Part shown: positions 21,348-32,163 of the stretch, one piece after another
Position numbering within the stretch: position 1 is the stretch's first letter
Layout of the letters: every line of letters begins with the position of its first letter
Assembly (NCBI RefSeq): GCF_010183535.1
Contig: NC_071332.1
Location: 2,046,001 to 2,110,000, forward strand
Direction: 5' to 3'
DNA from: Caenorhabditis remanei
Lineage: Eukaryota > Nematoda > Chromadorea > Rhabditida > Rhabditidae
Length of the DNA: 64,000 nt
The notes under the pieces: generated by a model
Database searches by the model: none
Seen by the model: only the letters and a program-made list of their open reading frames with translations
Told to the model about the DNA's origin: nothing
Position numbers and translations under genes: made by a program

Positions 21348-22951
21348 TTAAACGCAGAATACGGTAATATCAGAAGTCAACATCATTAAACATTGTTGAA
21401 CTCCAACTTTTGTGTGTTTAACAGGACGTCTAGCCAACTTCGAAGAATGCCAAAAGTAGATGAGCCACACACTGAGAAGCAAAAACACGGCTCCAGATAT
21501 CACAATATCCGTACTGTCAACTTTTCGAACTTTCTCGTTGGACCAGTTGTATGACAGATCACAAATTGAATTGCAAAAGTGGAAGAAAGCGTAAAAGGTC
21601 CATTCTCCACCAATAATCATTGCCTGAAAATAGTTCTGAGAACACTAGACTTAATTTGACCCTACCAAAACGTCATGTCGATAACGGCTGGCTGGAATTT
21701 CCGCTTTCATTGGCAACACTTGATTCAGATAGCAATCGATGAGTTCAAGTTGGCGTTGTTTCAGGTTTGACACACTTATCGAATTATAGTTCTCATTGTA
21801 CAGTGGTTTGACCCAATCATCGCGACCGCCTATTTGTCTGAAACTCATAAAAATTCACTTCGAATCTACATATTTCCATACTTACAAGATCGCCAAATGG
21901 GCAAAATACGGTGTAAAAATCATGATGGCTAGTGACGCAGCTCCTAATTTTTTTGGTAACTCCTGGCCAAGATACAAATTGTAAACCAAATGACACCCAA
22001 TAGCTCCGAATGTGATACAGGCGTATAGAAAGGCAAGTTTAGTGTTGATCTGAAAGGTAAAAGTATATTATAGATATGAACAGATTAATAGTTAAGAATT
22101 ATATTTGCAAGCCGGGCCGATAAAATTTGTTTTAAGTTGCACATTAACAAATAGCCATCCGACCCTTATTAAGTAGAGTGGCGTGTCGAAAACTGGGTCT
22201 TTGTTGATTACTGTGAAGGTCGAGGATTTTCAAAAAAATTTCGCGGGCTGAAACGCGCAAGCGCACAATTCCAGTGCTTTTCGTTTCGACGCGCGAAAAT
22301 TTTTTGAAAATCCTTGACCAAACTTTTTTTACACGGCATATTGACATTCTACGCCCTTTTCAGTTAAAAATGACCAACTTTGAAAGGGTTATGTATAAAC
22401 CTTACAGAAAAAAGGCAGAGTTTCATTTTTATAGTTGACAACTTGTTTCTACATATACTCCCTAACAAGTTACATATCGATAAATTATTTTCTCCCTCAA
22501 ATCGAGATTTTTGAGCTGTCGTTCAGAGAGTGCCCGCACAAAAAAGTTATCAACTACAAAAATGAAGCTCTACTTTTATTGTGCATGATTCAATAGAAAC
22601 CTGCTGGGTGTGATAACCAGAACTACTATGAAACGCTCTTAAAATTGAACGGTTTCAACTGAAAACGGCCAAAGTTTGTATCTTAGTACTGTATGTTAAG
22701 AGTATACCCACCGAATAGCGTTTATCTGATTTGTACCACCGTAGTTCTCCCTCCGCTTTTCGTTTTTCCATCTCAACCCACTGTTCCATTTCCAGATGTT
22801 CTTGGATTTGATCAATTGTAACTTCTCCATATTGCTGTCTTCTTATTATCGAATCTTTGAGCTGTTTCAAGGAAAATGAAGGGTCTTCCGATATGGAAGC
22901 TTCCAGAAGTAATTCATATGGTGAAGATGGATCGGGTAGATATTCCGTCAT
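21348..22951 (-). CDS. Predicted four-pass membrane protein, copy A
   Basis: Minus-strand exons 22951-22712, 22049-21886, 21837-21666 and 21623-21348 give 283 residues. Residues 1-80 are hydrophilic and rich in charge (IQEHLEMEQWVEMEKRKAEG). Two hydrophobic segments lie in exon 2 (LAFLYACITFGAIGCHLVY and LGAASLAIMIFTPYFAHLAI), and two more in exon 4 (about GEWTFYAFFHFC and VISGAVFLLLSVWLIYFWH). Between them is a conserved soluble loop (QRQLELIDCYLNQVLPMKAE). I know no family for it. TTTCAG lies one base before the start ATG, the usual layout of an SL1 trans-splice site. Two paralogues lie at 23751-24931 and 32164-34463. A cell-surface or organelle membrane role is inferred only from topology. 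Confidence 0.8.
22425..22575. repeat. TGTAGTTGACAAC-type hairpin in intron 1 of gene A
   Basis: A short foldback has arms TTTTTATAGTTGACAACTTG and the inverted GTTATCAACTACAAAAATG around a CGAGATTTTTGAGCTGTCG core. The same block lies in intron 1 of copies B (partial, about 24577) and C (33455-33630), so it was in the ancestral gene. Confidence 0.6.
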
Positions 22952-23678
22952 TCTGAAAGAGATTGATTTTGAGATATTAGTTAGTTACAACTGCGCTCCA
23001 CCGAAATACCCTGAATAATGTTTCACACAATTTTCTTCGGTTTCGGTAGAGCGCTGTTGTAAGAAGCGTAAGGAACGTTTAGAGTGTGTACGTACATAGG
23101 TCAAGGTCACTCGTATTTACCCATTCGCCGGCAGCTGTCTACTGCTTCAAAATTCGCCCCCGGGGACGAGGTGTGGGCCTTGCTGCAGATTTACGGCGGC
23201 TCTCTACCGTACTTTACCCATAAAAAGTTGTAATACTACGGTATTCGCACCTACAACTCGTCCCCGGGCCAAACTTTGAGTGAGCGGTTTTCACAACTTT
23301 TTAAATTGTTTCGAAAAACACGAAATTAATGAGAATTATTGTCCTAAAAACATAGTTGAAGGTATGAGTGGTGATAAATTAGTACGATGAACCCGCCCAT
23401 TCGAATTCATACAAAAGAATACTAAATGTTTGCCATCGCAAAGCGGTAGACGAGAAAAAGGTTACTGCCGTCTCTGAGCAATGCAAATAACGAGAATGAG
23501 GAGGACCGTTCAAATCGACATGTGGTGGTAAAAGAAAGGGGAGACACCCTTTGCGATAGAGCACGTTTGCATCATATCATCGGTTTTCCAGTTTTAACTG
23601 TCAGATCTGAAAACTTAGACAAGCTGCGAAAAGTTTTTATTATAATAGTACATTAAAATACAGTAACCATGACGGAAT
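22952..23678. repeat. Shared upstream module of the membrane genes
   Basis: Blocks here recur upstream of copy C (34500-35360) and in part near 24980-25130 and 25560-25870. They are a hairpin with GCGCTCCACCGAAAT (22994) and its complement (23043); the pair CCCGGGGACGAG (23159) and CTCGTCCCCGGG (23258), forming a foldback; and a block with AGCAATGCAAATAACGAGAA. No coding exon is seen. These duplicated 5' regions show that promoter and gene moved together. Confidence 0.55.
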
Positions 23679-23785
23679 TTAGAACTTGAATGGAGTGAGG
23701 TCCCTGTGATAATATCTTCCATTGTGTGAGTTATCCAACTTATTGAAAGCTCAGAAGTGGACTGCTCCACAGTCAGCTTGCTTTG
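23679..23785 (-). pseudogene. Scrap of the dehydrogenase last exon
   Basis: About 107 bp match the end of the short-chain dehydrogenase exon at 25926-26040 (CTGACTGTGGAGCAGTCCAC through CATTCAAGTTCTAA), with two small deletions that break its frame. It overlaps the end of membrane gene B, whose last residues (KQADCGAVHF) are read from it in another frame. It is a recombination scar. Confidence 0.8.
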
Positions 23786-24931
23786 TGTGTTTAACAGGAG
23801 ACGTAGCCAACTTTGAAAAATACCAGTAGATCAGCCACAGACTGAAAAACAAAAACACGGCTCCAGAGATTGCAGCGTCCATAGTGTCAACTTCTCGAAT
23901 CTCCTTGTTAGACCAGTTGTATGACAGATGATAGATTGAATAGCAAACGCGGAAGAAAGCATAGAAGACCCATTCTCCGACAGAGATCATTGCCAAAACG
24001 TCATGTCGATAACGGAGAGCTGGAATTTCCGTTTTCATCGGTAACACTTGATTCAGGTAGCAATCGATGAGTTTGAGTTGGCGTTCTTTCAGTTCGGTCA
24101 CTTTTATAGCATTATAGTTCTCATTGTACAGTGGGTTGAGCCAGTCACCGCGGCCGCCTCCTCCTCTGAAACTCATCAATATTCACTTCAAATCTACATA
24201 TTTTCTTTTTTTTCCTTACATGGTCGAAAACAAAATGACAAACATCGGTGAACACCATATCGTGGCTATTGACACAGTTCTTGTTTCAAATGATAGCTCC
24301 TGGTCAAGATACAAATTGTAAACCAAATGACAACAAATGACTCCGAATATGAAACAGGCATAGAGAAAGGCAAGTTTGGTTTTGAACTGAAAAATTAATA
24401 ATATGAATTAGTAGTTATCAAATTTGCTATTTAAATATTCATTAACTTTTTAAATTTTCACCTCGGCAAGATCTACAGTACCGTTTCAATTGAAAATGGG
24501 CAACTTTGAGAGGGTGTTACGGTATTACTGACTGTCCAACCAAGTCAATTATGTAAAAACCATACAGAACAATGACAGAGCTTCATTTTTGTAGTTGACA
24601 ATTTTTTTGTACGAGGACTCCCTAGCGAGTTACGCGGCGAGCCAGTTTGCAAATATGTTAAGAATATACCCACCGAATAGAGTCCCTCTGATTGAAAACT
24701 GTACAGTTCTCCCTCCACTGATCGATTTTCCATATCAACAAAATTTTCCATTTTCAAATGTTCTTGGATTTGGCCAATAGTCACTTCTCCTCCATCTTGT
24801 TCTTGACTATTTCTTATAGAATCTTTGAGAATTTTCAAGAAAAATGAAGGGTCTTCTGAGTAGGAAGCTTCCCGAAGTAATTCATATCGTGAGGGCGGAT
24901 ATTTTGTTTCGATTTCAGTAAATATAGTCAT
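23751..24931 (-). CDS. Predicted four-pass membrane protein, copy B
   Basis: Minus-strand exons 24931-24674, 24386-24220 and 24165-23751 give 279 residues. The protein has the same layout as copy A: hydrophilic N-terminus (IQEHLKMENFVDMENRSVEG), hydrophobic segments in exon 2 (LAFLYACFIFGVICCHLVY) and near the C-terminus (AISGAVFLFFSLWLIYWYF), and the loop ERQLKLIDCYLNQVLPMKTE. The 42-44 bp intron that splits RYRHDVL from AMI in copies A and C is missing here without any loss of residues. The last ten residues come from a dehydrogenase scrap instead of the family's own tail. TTTCAG lies one base before the start ATG. No function is known. Confidence 0.8.
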
Positions 24932-25925
24932 TCTGAAAGAGAAATATTGGAGCAAACTTGTCTTTTAGCTAGCGAGTAAAAAGAAACGTTTAGAGTGCGA
25001 GATTTGGCCCGACAACCTGTTGCAATAGTTGGTAAGGGGGAAGGACGGTAAATAGGAGGAGGACCATTATCTATTGCATCGGTATATAGGTCAAGGACAT
25101 ATGTCTAGAGTGGGAGGACCAAACATTGCTAGACACTGTCAGATAACGATCAAGGCAAAAATTGTAGCTATCAAAGCAGCAGTTCTAAGTAAGATACTGG
25201 TCCCAGAACTGGAATTTTCGGAAAAATAGGATTGCCGTAAAACGTGTAGCAACAGTTTGGACCACCTTATCTCGGTTTTCTTTAAAAATATGAAAATGTT
25301 TTCAACTGAAGAAATAATCTATAAATATTAGGATATGTTTTCAGTTAACAGTTTTTTGATATTTCTTCTGAGAACCGAGATATACGGCTGCAACAGGTAC
25401 CGCAAGGTGCACGAGTCTTAGTCCGGCCAATCAACCAGGCCCGAAAAAGTGTTTTGAGCATTTCCAGCATTTTCAGGCTAAGAATTCGAAATTTCGTAAC
25501 TGTGACTAACTGTAAACCGCTGTTCAAAAAAAGTGTGCCCCACAAATCGTAGGGGATGGGAGGTAAATAGAAGAAGGACCATTTGCCGTTGCGGCGGTGT
25601 GCATAGGTCAAGGCCGATTGTATCGTTTGGGTGGTCCAAAAAACTATCTAGGAAAAGATCTAGCCAGGAGTTGATAAATGGGCTAGCTATGTACAGTACC
25701 TCAAAAAAAGGAAGTGGTCCTCTCTGAGCAATGCAAATAAAGAGAATGATGAGGACCATTCATATCGGCATGCGGTACCCTTCGCGATAGAGCACATTTG
25801 CATCATTTGCATATCCCCGATTTCCCAGTTTCAACTGTTAGATCTGAAAGCCTAAAAACATAGACAAGAAATGTTATCAATGATTTATTAATGCATGGCA
25901 AATATACAGTAACCAAGAAGGCAAT
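24932..25925. other. Spacer with decayed upstream modules
   Basis: This holds partial copies of the 22952-23678 module (GGAAGGACGGTAAATAGGAGG; ATAGGTCAAGG at about 25083 and 25606). The stretch 25735-25920 continues as the 3' flank shared between the dehydrogenase exon and its scrap at 23558-23679. I see no exon of the missing first half of the dehydrogenase. Confidence 0.45.
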
Positions 25926-26381
25926 TTAGAACTTGAATGGAGTAAGATCCCTGTGATAATATCCTCCATTGTGTGAGTTGTCCAACTTATTGAAAGCGGC
26001 CACCAACTCAGTAGTGGACTGCTCCACAGTCAACGCCGCTTGCTTCCCGCCCATATCAGTTTGAACCCATCCTGGGCAGAAATTGACTGCGAGAATATGA
26101 TCATCCTTCATGTCAATCGAGAATGTCTTGGCGAACATGTTGACTGCCGCCTTACTCATTCTGTAGGCAAGACCCTCGAAGAGTCCGGAGCCCGTATCAT
26201 TTTCAGTAATCGATCCGAGTCCCGAGGAGATGGTGACAACGGCGGCGCGAGAGACAGAGAGTTGATCTCCGGATACTTTCGACGCGGCTTTCTTGAGAAG
26301 TGGCAGGAATTTCTGACTGAGAACGACGACGCTGGTGGTGTTGACGTCGAGCTGCTCGGTGATCTTGGCACGGTTTGGTTC
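25926..26381 (-). CDS. Short-chain dehydrogenase/reductase, C-terminal exon only
   Basis: One open exon of 152 codons starts after TTCCAG and ends with TAA. It contains the catalytic core of a short-chain dehydrogenase: VVTISSGLGS supplies the catalytic serine, and YRMSKAAVNMFAKTF is the YxxxK motif. VNFCPGWVQTDMGG is the usual post-catalytic loop. It resembles the C-factor-like dehydrogenases of nematodes. The NAD(P)-binding half (TGxxxGxG) would be in earlier exons, and none is visible in the next 3 kb of the minus strand, which is repeats and a copy of the secreted-protein family. The gene is therefore 5'-truncated, or its first exons are far away. As it stands it should not bind cofactor. 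Confidence 0.8.
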   Translation of the reverse strand, partial: EPNRAKITEQLDVNTTSVVVLSQKFLPLLKKAASKVSGDQLSVSRAAVVTISSGLGSITENDTGSGLFEGLAYRMSKAAVNMFAKTFSIDMKDDHILAVNFCPGWVQTDMGGKQAALTVEQSTTELVAAFNKLDNSHNGGYYHRDLTPFKF

Positions 26382-26404
26382 CTGGAATGTTATAGAATAG
26401 GATA

Positions 26405-26960
26405 AGGGGTACATTTTTATAGTTGAAAACTTTTTAATAGCTATTCCCGCTTTTGAGATACGCGCTTTTAAACAAAAGCAGAGGAAGGTTAGAGGCGCTC
26501 ACTTTTTTAGATCTCATATTTAAAGATCCATATCTCAAAAGTGGGCGGAGCTATCAAAAAGTTGTCAACTACAAAAATGTAAAACAAGTTTTGACCTTCA
26601 TTTTTGTAGTTAAAAGTTTTAAACAGATATGATAGCTTTTGAGATATACGCCTTTGAAATTGTGAGATAACAATCTAGCGCAGGGCAAGAATTCTTGCGG
26701 GAACCGTCATAACTCAAAAGCCAAAGCAGATAGAGAAAAACTGTTTACATTTATATTTATTGTGTAGATCAAACCTAGTTCTTCATTTTTGTAGTTGACA
26801 ACTTTTTTCTAGCTCCGCCCACATTTGAGATATGACGGTTTGAAGTTGACTTGCTAAGCAGCAACGGCGGCGAGGGAGACAGAGAGAGAGAGCGCGCAGA
26901 CAACGAGACGGTCTAGCTTCTCTGCGCTCCTCCTCTCTCCCCTTTATAATTAGTGACTTG
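26405..26960. repeat. Two TGTAGTTGACAAC-family hairpins
   Basis: The first (26412-26580) has TTTTTATAGTTGAAAACTTT and its inverted AAAGTTGTCAACTACAAAAA around GAGATACGCGC. The second (26598-26850) carries similar ends around GAGATATACGCC and GAGATATGACGG. A CT/GA-rich tract (26865-26940) follows. They sit where the missing dehydrogenase exons would be expected. Confidence 0.65.
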
Positions 26961-26964
26961 TCTT

Positions 26965-28929
26965 TGAGACTGAAACCCTTCTGAGTAACATGATAAAAAT
27001 TTCTTCTGTTACCTCAAACTGGCTGAACATGTCACTGGTGCGTTGCCCTGTCTAATCATCAATTTGCATTTATTTGAAGAGTTCCACCTGGCCATCGGCA
27101 CACATTGGAATTCTAGAAGAGCAAATCAAAAGAGCAGTGAAGAAGCCTGAAGAGGTTACCAGAAAGAATTTGAAAATGGTGTCTGAGAAAACACATCCAC
27201 TACTTCTGAACACTGGAACGCAAGAGTCAGTGATTTTGTTTTCTTTTTGAAATGCCATAGTTCTGGTTTGTTCTCGCGAACGGTTCTTATTAGGGACAGT
27301 TCTTATTCGGGTGGTTCTTGTACAGAACTATAAGAACTGTCCCCCAATAAGAACCATCCGTAGTACAAATAAGAACTAGTGAATTAAGGATTACGGTGGC
27401 GCGCCAAATAAAATTGTCCAAAAAAGAACTGGCGCAAGTCAGAACCTCCCAAATAAAAACCAACCAAATCAAGACCGCCCATGTCATAACTATTATGAAT
27501 AAGAACCGTTAAATCTAGATCTAATTGCTTAAATATAACGTTTAACCATATTTGGAATGGTTCTGAACTGTACCAATTCTGACTTGGGCGGGTCTATTTC
27601 AAACGGTTCTAATTCGGGACAGTTGTGAACAGGATACGGTTCTAAGAAGGGACAGTTCTAAAATGGAAATGTTGCAATTTTCAGCTATGCTTACGAGTTT
27701 GTCGTGATCGAAGCAACCGACAAAAACTACGAGTTCTTCTTCGATGACTTCGGACACCACAACCATTGCGTGTACAACAGAGGGGACTACGGTTTCGACA
27801 CGGTTATCGGTCGTATACTTCTCAACTCAACGGATCGAGATTGTAAGGGCTTTAAAATATATTAAACTGGAATTTTGGGAGTATGGGAAATCTCAAAAAC
27901 TTGACAATTTTCCATAGTTGTCAAGGCCCGGGCCGGGCCGGGTCGGGCTTTGCCAGCGAAATCAGGGCCCGGCCCGGCCCGAAGGCCCGGTCAAATTGGC
28001 GCGAAAGTCAAATTTTCAATTTTTTTCAATTTTTTTGAATTTTTTTGAATTTTTTTGCGAAAAAGTCAAATTTTCAGACTATCAGTCAGAATTAGAAGAA
28101 ATTCTGAAAAATAGTCAAAAATGGTCACATTTTCGATGAAAAATTGAAAAAATTTCGAAAAAAAAATTGGAAAAAACGGCATTTTTTGAAGCCGGGCCGG
28201 GCCTTGAAAATTTTCTACCGACACGGCCCGGCCCGGGCCTTGACAGCTATGCAATTTTCAGCCAAAAAATGTCATTTTGAAACCCTTTTGATTGAAAATC
28301 CTCAAATTTCAACGATTTTAAGCTAAAACCGCTGTAAAACGGTTAAAAATGCCGGCTCAAAACCGCCGCTCAAAAACTTTCCGTGACTTAGAAACCCAAA
28401 AATAAAAAGTTCGGCCAGCACCCAATTTCATCATTTTCGGGTAAATTCACTTTTAGGGGTTTTATAATAGGAATGTCCATATTTTTGTACACATTTTAGA
28501 ACAAATTCCCAGATTCCCAAAATCCCTCTTCAATAGAAAAAGAATTTCAGTTACGGTTGCGGAGAAAATATTTCGACGGGGAAAACAGGCTGAAAAGTTG
28601 AACGAGATGATTCAATCGGAAATGAGGTAAGTTAATCGTTACAAGAAAAATAAAGGTAAAAAATTAATTATTCCAGCAAAATCTATGCAGCCAAGACTCT
28701 CCCACTGATTGTTGACACTTTGAAAAAGAAAATTTGATCAGGAATTCTCAAGGAGTTCCAATGTTGGGCGGTTGTACGTGAATGGTCTTATTTTCCTTGT
28801 CCCACTATTGAGTATTGGGCGTCCCCATTTATTGTTAGCAATTTGGAGAGTATTACGACACTACGCTATTGGAACAAAGGACGTTTTTATCAATATTGTC
28901 AAGAATTCCGCTTCTTTTTCTTTGCATAA
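26965..28929 (+). pseudogene. 3' copy of the secreted-protein family with a premature stop
   Basis: The exons are about 26965-27037 (partial), 27080-27225, 27685-27842, 28551-28626 and 28677-28929, and match the last five exons of the gene at 15584-11677 with the same lengths. The last exon has TGA at 28735-28737, where the full copy has GGA, a single-base change that removes the last 64 residues. The exons that should precede 26965, including the signal peptide, are absent; a TGTAGTTGACAAC hairpin lies there instead. Intron 28 kb carries a GGCCCGG-bracketed element (27920-28250) not present in the other copies. The gene is non-functional. Confidence 0.8.
27920..28250. repeat. GGCCCGGGCC-bracketed AT-rich element
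   Basis: GC-only ends (GGCCCGGGCCGGGCCGGG on the left, CGGCCCGGCCCGGGCC on the right) enclose about 250 bp of A/T-tract DNA. The same structure recurs at 38755-39045, around 53393-53505 and at 54025-54150. The ends form perfect stems. It is a repeat family of unknown class. Confidence 0.7.
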
Positions 28930-29483
28930 TGTTCATCTGTATAATTTTTCTGTGCTTTGACTAGAAATGAAGGATTTTTGTGTTATTGGACTATTTGCTG
29001 TGTAGCTAAAGGACATCGATACGTAGCTTGCTCATCGAAAGCCGGAACGACCCAAAAATTTGGTTCCTAATACTTCCGAGTTCGTAGATTCCAAATCTAA
29101 AATAAAATTCTGATAAATCCTTCTGTGAACCGAGTTATGACCCGTTAAACTTTTCTGGAGAAAAAAACTCTGGAGAAAAGTAGGCGGAGTCTCTTTTACT
29201 GTTTTTCGCAACGTAAAACTCCTGAAATTACATGATTCGTTCATCAGGCAAATTCCCGAAAAACTGCGCGGCAAAGTTTCAAAACAGACTCCGCCCATTT
29301 TTCTCCAGAGTTGTTCTTCCGCGGAATCGGTGGTAAAACTGCGCTTCACCGAAATCTACCGTATCTAGTTTCCACATCTGGCTGTCGATGAGTCCGCAAT
29401 ATGTCGTCAGGTACTGTGTATTCAGGAATCGATCGACTCTCTCAATGTGGACCATCTTATTCCTATTGTTCCACACATCCAAA
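28930..29483. other. Spacer before the fifth F-box gene
   Basis: A foldback of CTCTGGAGAAAAATGGGCGGAGTC type lies at about 29150-29310 (GGAGAAAAGTAGGCGGAGTC and the inverted GACTCCGCCCATTTTTCTCC). After it lie about 150 bp of unique sequence that should hold the promoter. No exon is seen. Confidence 0.45.
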
Positions 29484-31828
29484 ATGACCTTTCCCCTTCT
29501 TAAACTTCCCTTCCTAGCTATCCAAAACGTGTTACAGAATCTTGACGCCCCAGATAAGTAGGTTATCAATTATTAATCCTTTTTTCTTTTCCTCAAACCT
29601 AATTCCCTATATCAGATTCGACTTGGCCACTTGCTCTCGAAAATGTCGTCGTCTTGTCAAATGTACGCCTCATCCATATACCGGAATCGATATAATTGTG
29701 GGAATGGGTAGAAGTTATGCATCAGTGATATTAAGAATTGGAGATAGAATCTGCTATGATTGGTACTGTAGAGGACAAGAATATTCGAGGATGAGAGTGA
29801 GGAAGGATAGACGAACAGTTGGAGATATGACAATTGTTTTCAGGTGAGTGAGTTACCGTTTTAGAATCGGTAGAAAATAAAACCGTCTGATTTAAGTCAG
29901 ATTAATTATAGGACGAGTCTTAGAAGGCTCTGAGGCAGTTATAGAAGTTCTAGTTCTGATAAAAAAGAGGATTCCGGAAACTTTGAAAATCAAAATGGTG
30001 CCCCGCTGAAGTTGATGTTAAATTTCGATAGGAGCTTACTAGAGAAGGTCTCTGAGTGACCGTGGAGTTATAGGACGTGACATATATCATTAGAAAGCTG
30101 AGAAAACGCCGATTCCAAATATATATCCAGTTACCGTAAAAACTGTAATAGAAGCGCCCCTTTATTTGAGGCGCCCCTCTAATAGAGGCGCATCTTCAAA
30201 AGCGGTTTGAATAATAGTGGCGCGCCCTCTAATAGAGGCGCCCCCTTAATTCGTTTCGAATATTTTTTCTGATTTTCAGTCATTATTTTTCAAAGTTCGT
30301 GTAAAAACACAACTAAAACCCAATTTTTTCGTTCAAAGTACTGCAAATTTGGAGATTTTCGTGTAATTTTGTCCAAGAAAGTGTTAGTTTGGTTGAAAAT
30401 TATTCACTTAAAAGTTGAAAAAATAATCGGACGAATAGGTTGGAAAATAGGTAGAGGCGCACCCTCTATTAGAAGCGCCCCTGTAATAGAGGCGCATCTG
30501 CGAACGGGGGTTGAAAAATAGAGGCGCATTACAGTTTTTACGGTATATGCCGCCGAGGTCTAGTAGTCGAGAAAAAGAGGTCAAAGTTTGGTATTTTTCA
30601 TACGTCGAAATTTTGACCTCTTTTTTCTCAAATACCTGACCTCACGGACAAAAATTGCATATATATTTGGAATCAGCGTTTTCTCAGCTTTTCAATGATG
30701 TACATAAGTCACGTCGTGTATCGACAAACTGATTCCGTTACATCTCTACTTAGATGAAATTTATTTTTCGAATTTCCCGCCAAAACTGCTCTAGATTACT
30801 GGTTCTTGTCCCTAATCTGAACTTCCCCGATTTAGAACGGATACTTATCAAAACCGTGCGGATTAGAACTGTCAAACCTCAAAATCTAGGTCTAATAACG
30901 TAAGTATTACTTTTACCAGGTTTTAAATTGGTTCTGGTTTGTACCAGTTTTATTCCGGGCGGTTCTGGTTTGTACCAGTTCGTAGTTCTAATTCGGGCAA
31001 CAACCAAAATGTACATTTAGCCTGATTTGCAACTAAATTACTCAACCTGACCATGAGATTCCCATTTTTTCAGAAAAAAACCGGATAAAATGGAAACCGG
31101 AGGTTTGAGGGCAGAGAAGTTAAAAGTACTCTACAAATACATATCAGACCTTTTCAACATCCCCATTTTAACATATGAATATGGTAACACATTGAACGTT
31201 AAACTCCTCCCAATGGCACTAGGAATCAAAAAATGTGAAAGAATGATCATCACGGCAGTGAGAGATTATACTCCCGACATTCCTCATCTGAGATATATAA
31301 TTGAAGAGGTGGAAGTCTCGAAAAAACTTTACATCGGATATTATCCGCATTATTCTGATTTCCAAATGGAATCTGCTAGATTCTCAATGGATATTCTTCA
31401 TCTAAACACTGCCGCTTGTATCACACGCGACGTATTTCTGAATATGGACTGTTCCGTAATAGAAATGAATGAGGCTAGTCTATCATCTGAAGATATTTTG
31501 GATTTTATCAATCAGTGGTATATTTCTGAAAATACACGATTCGAGAGACTATTAGTAGAATCAGATAACCTGAAAACCCAATTAGATCTCAATGGTTTCA
31601 ATCCAAGACCATGGAATTCAAATGTTAGAGGACAGTACTATGAGTAAGACTAATTTATTAGATTATAAATTGGACAATTACAATTATTTCAGTGAAAGAA
31701 AGCAAATGAATTTTTCGAGTGGATTGGATATCATCCGAAGCGATGGTCTTCTCGGAACAGTCAAACAGTCCGCAGAAACAATCGAATTCGTTGTTTGGAA
31801 GAATCGATTCCCAATGTATCTCTGGTGA
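29484..31828 (+). CDS. Diverged F-box protein with FBA_2-type domain (copy 5)
   Basis: Exons 29484-29557, 29616-29843, 31074-31643 and 31693-31828 give 335 residues. Exons 1 and 2 have exactly the lengths (74 and 228 nt) and phases of copies 1 and 4, although the protein is strongly diverged. The F-box is FPLLKLPFLAIQNVLQNLDA followed by FDLATCSRKCRRLVK. The FBA_2-like part has EDILDFINQWYISENTRFER, and exon 4 has LDIIRSDGLLGTV. Its function is likely that of an SCF adaptor. Intron 2 is 1230 bp and contains two nested elements. The gene is more distant from copies 1-4 than they are from one another, so it is an older member of the cluster. Confidence 0.85.
30045..30745. mobile_element. Nested foldbacks in F-box copy 5
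   Basis: Outer arms (about 30055-30125 and 30645-30735) share GTTATAGGACGTGACATATA, CTGAGAAAACGC and ATATATTTGGAATC and match a lone element at 62100-62425. Within the left arm, an inner foldback (30126-30545) begins TACCGTAAAAACTGTAATAG and ends with its complement; it is full of GAGGCGC/GCGCCTC units. The inner element is the younger one. Confidence 0.75.
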
Positions 31829-32163
31829 TCAGTATTTGATTTAATACATTTTACTGTAATCGCTCTTTTCTTTATTTATGGAATAAATGTACTCACTGTC
31901 ACCCAAAGAAAATATTACATTGAAATACATTGGAATTAGGAAAAGTGGGGAATATAATTAGGAAAAGGGGGAATAGAAGGAAGTTTCTTTCAACAAGAGA
32001 TAATTATATATTGGTAAAAAATTGGCTTAGTACTGTTTGACTATTTAGATTTATATTAATACATACATATAATAGCGATGACGGCGTAAATTAGTAAAAC
32101 GAGGGAGACTGATGTGGACGTCGTTATAAATGTTTACTTCTTTACTAACAAGAATATCAGAAA
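31829..32163. other. Spacer between convergent genes
   Basis: AATAAA at about 31881-31886 is a likely poly(A) signal of the F-box gene. The rest is AT-rich. No other feature is seen. Confidence 0.4.

Noticed and set aside
26040..26405. 121-codon plus-strand frame
   Set aside because: It is the antisense of the conserved dehydrogenase exon; the minus-strand frame has the catalytic motifs.
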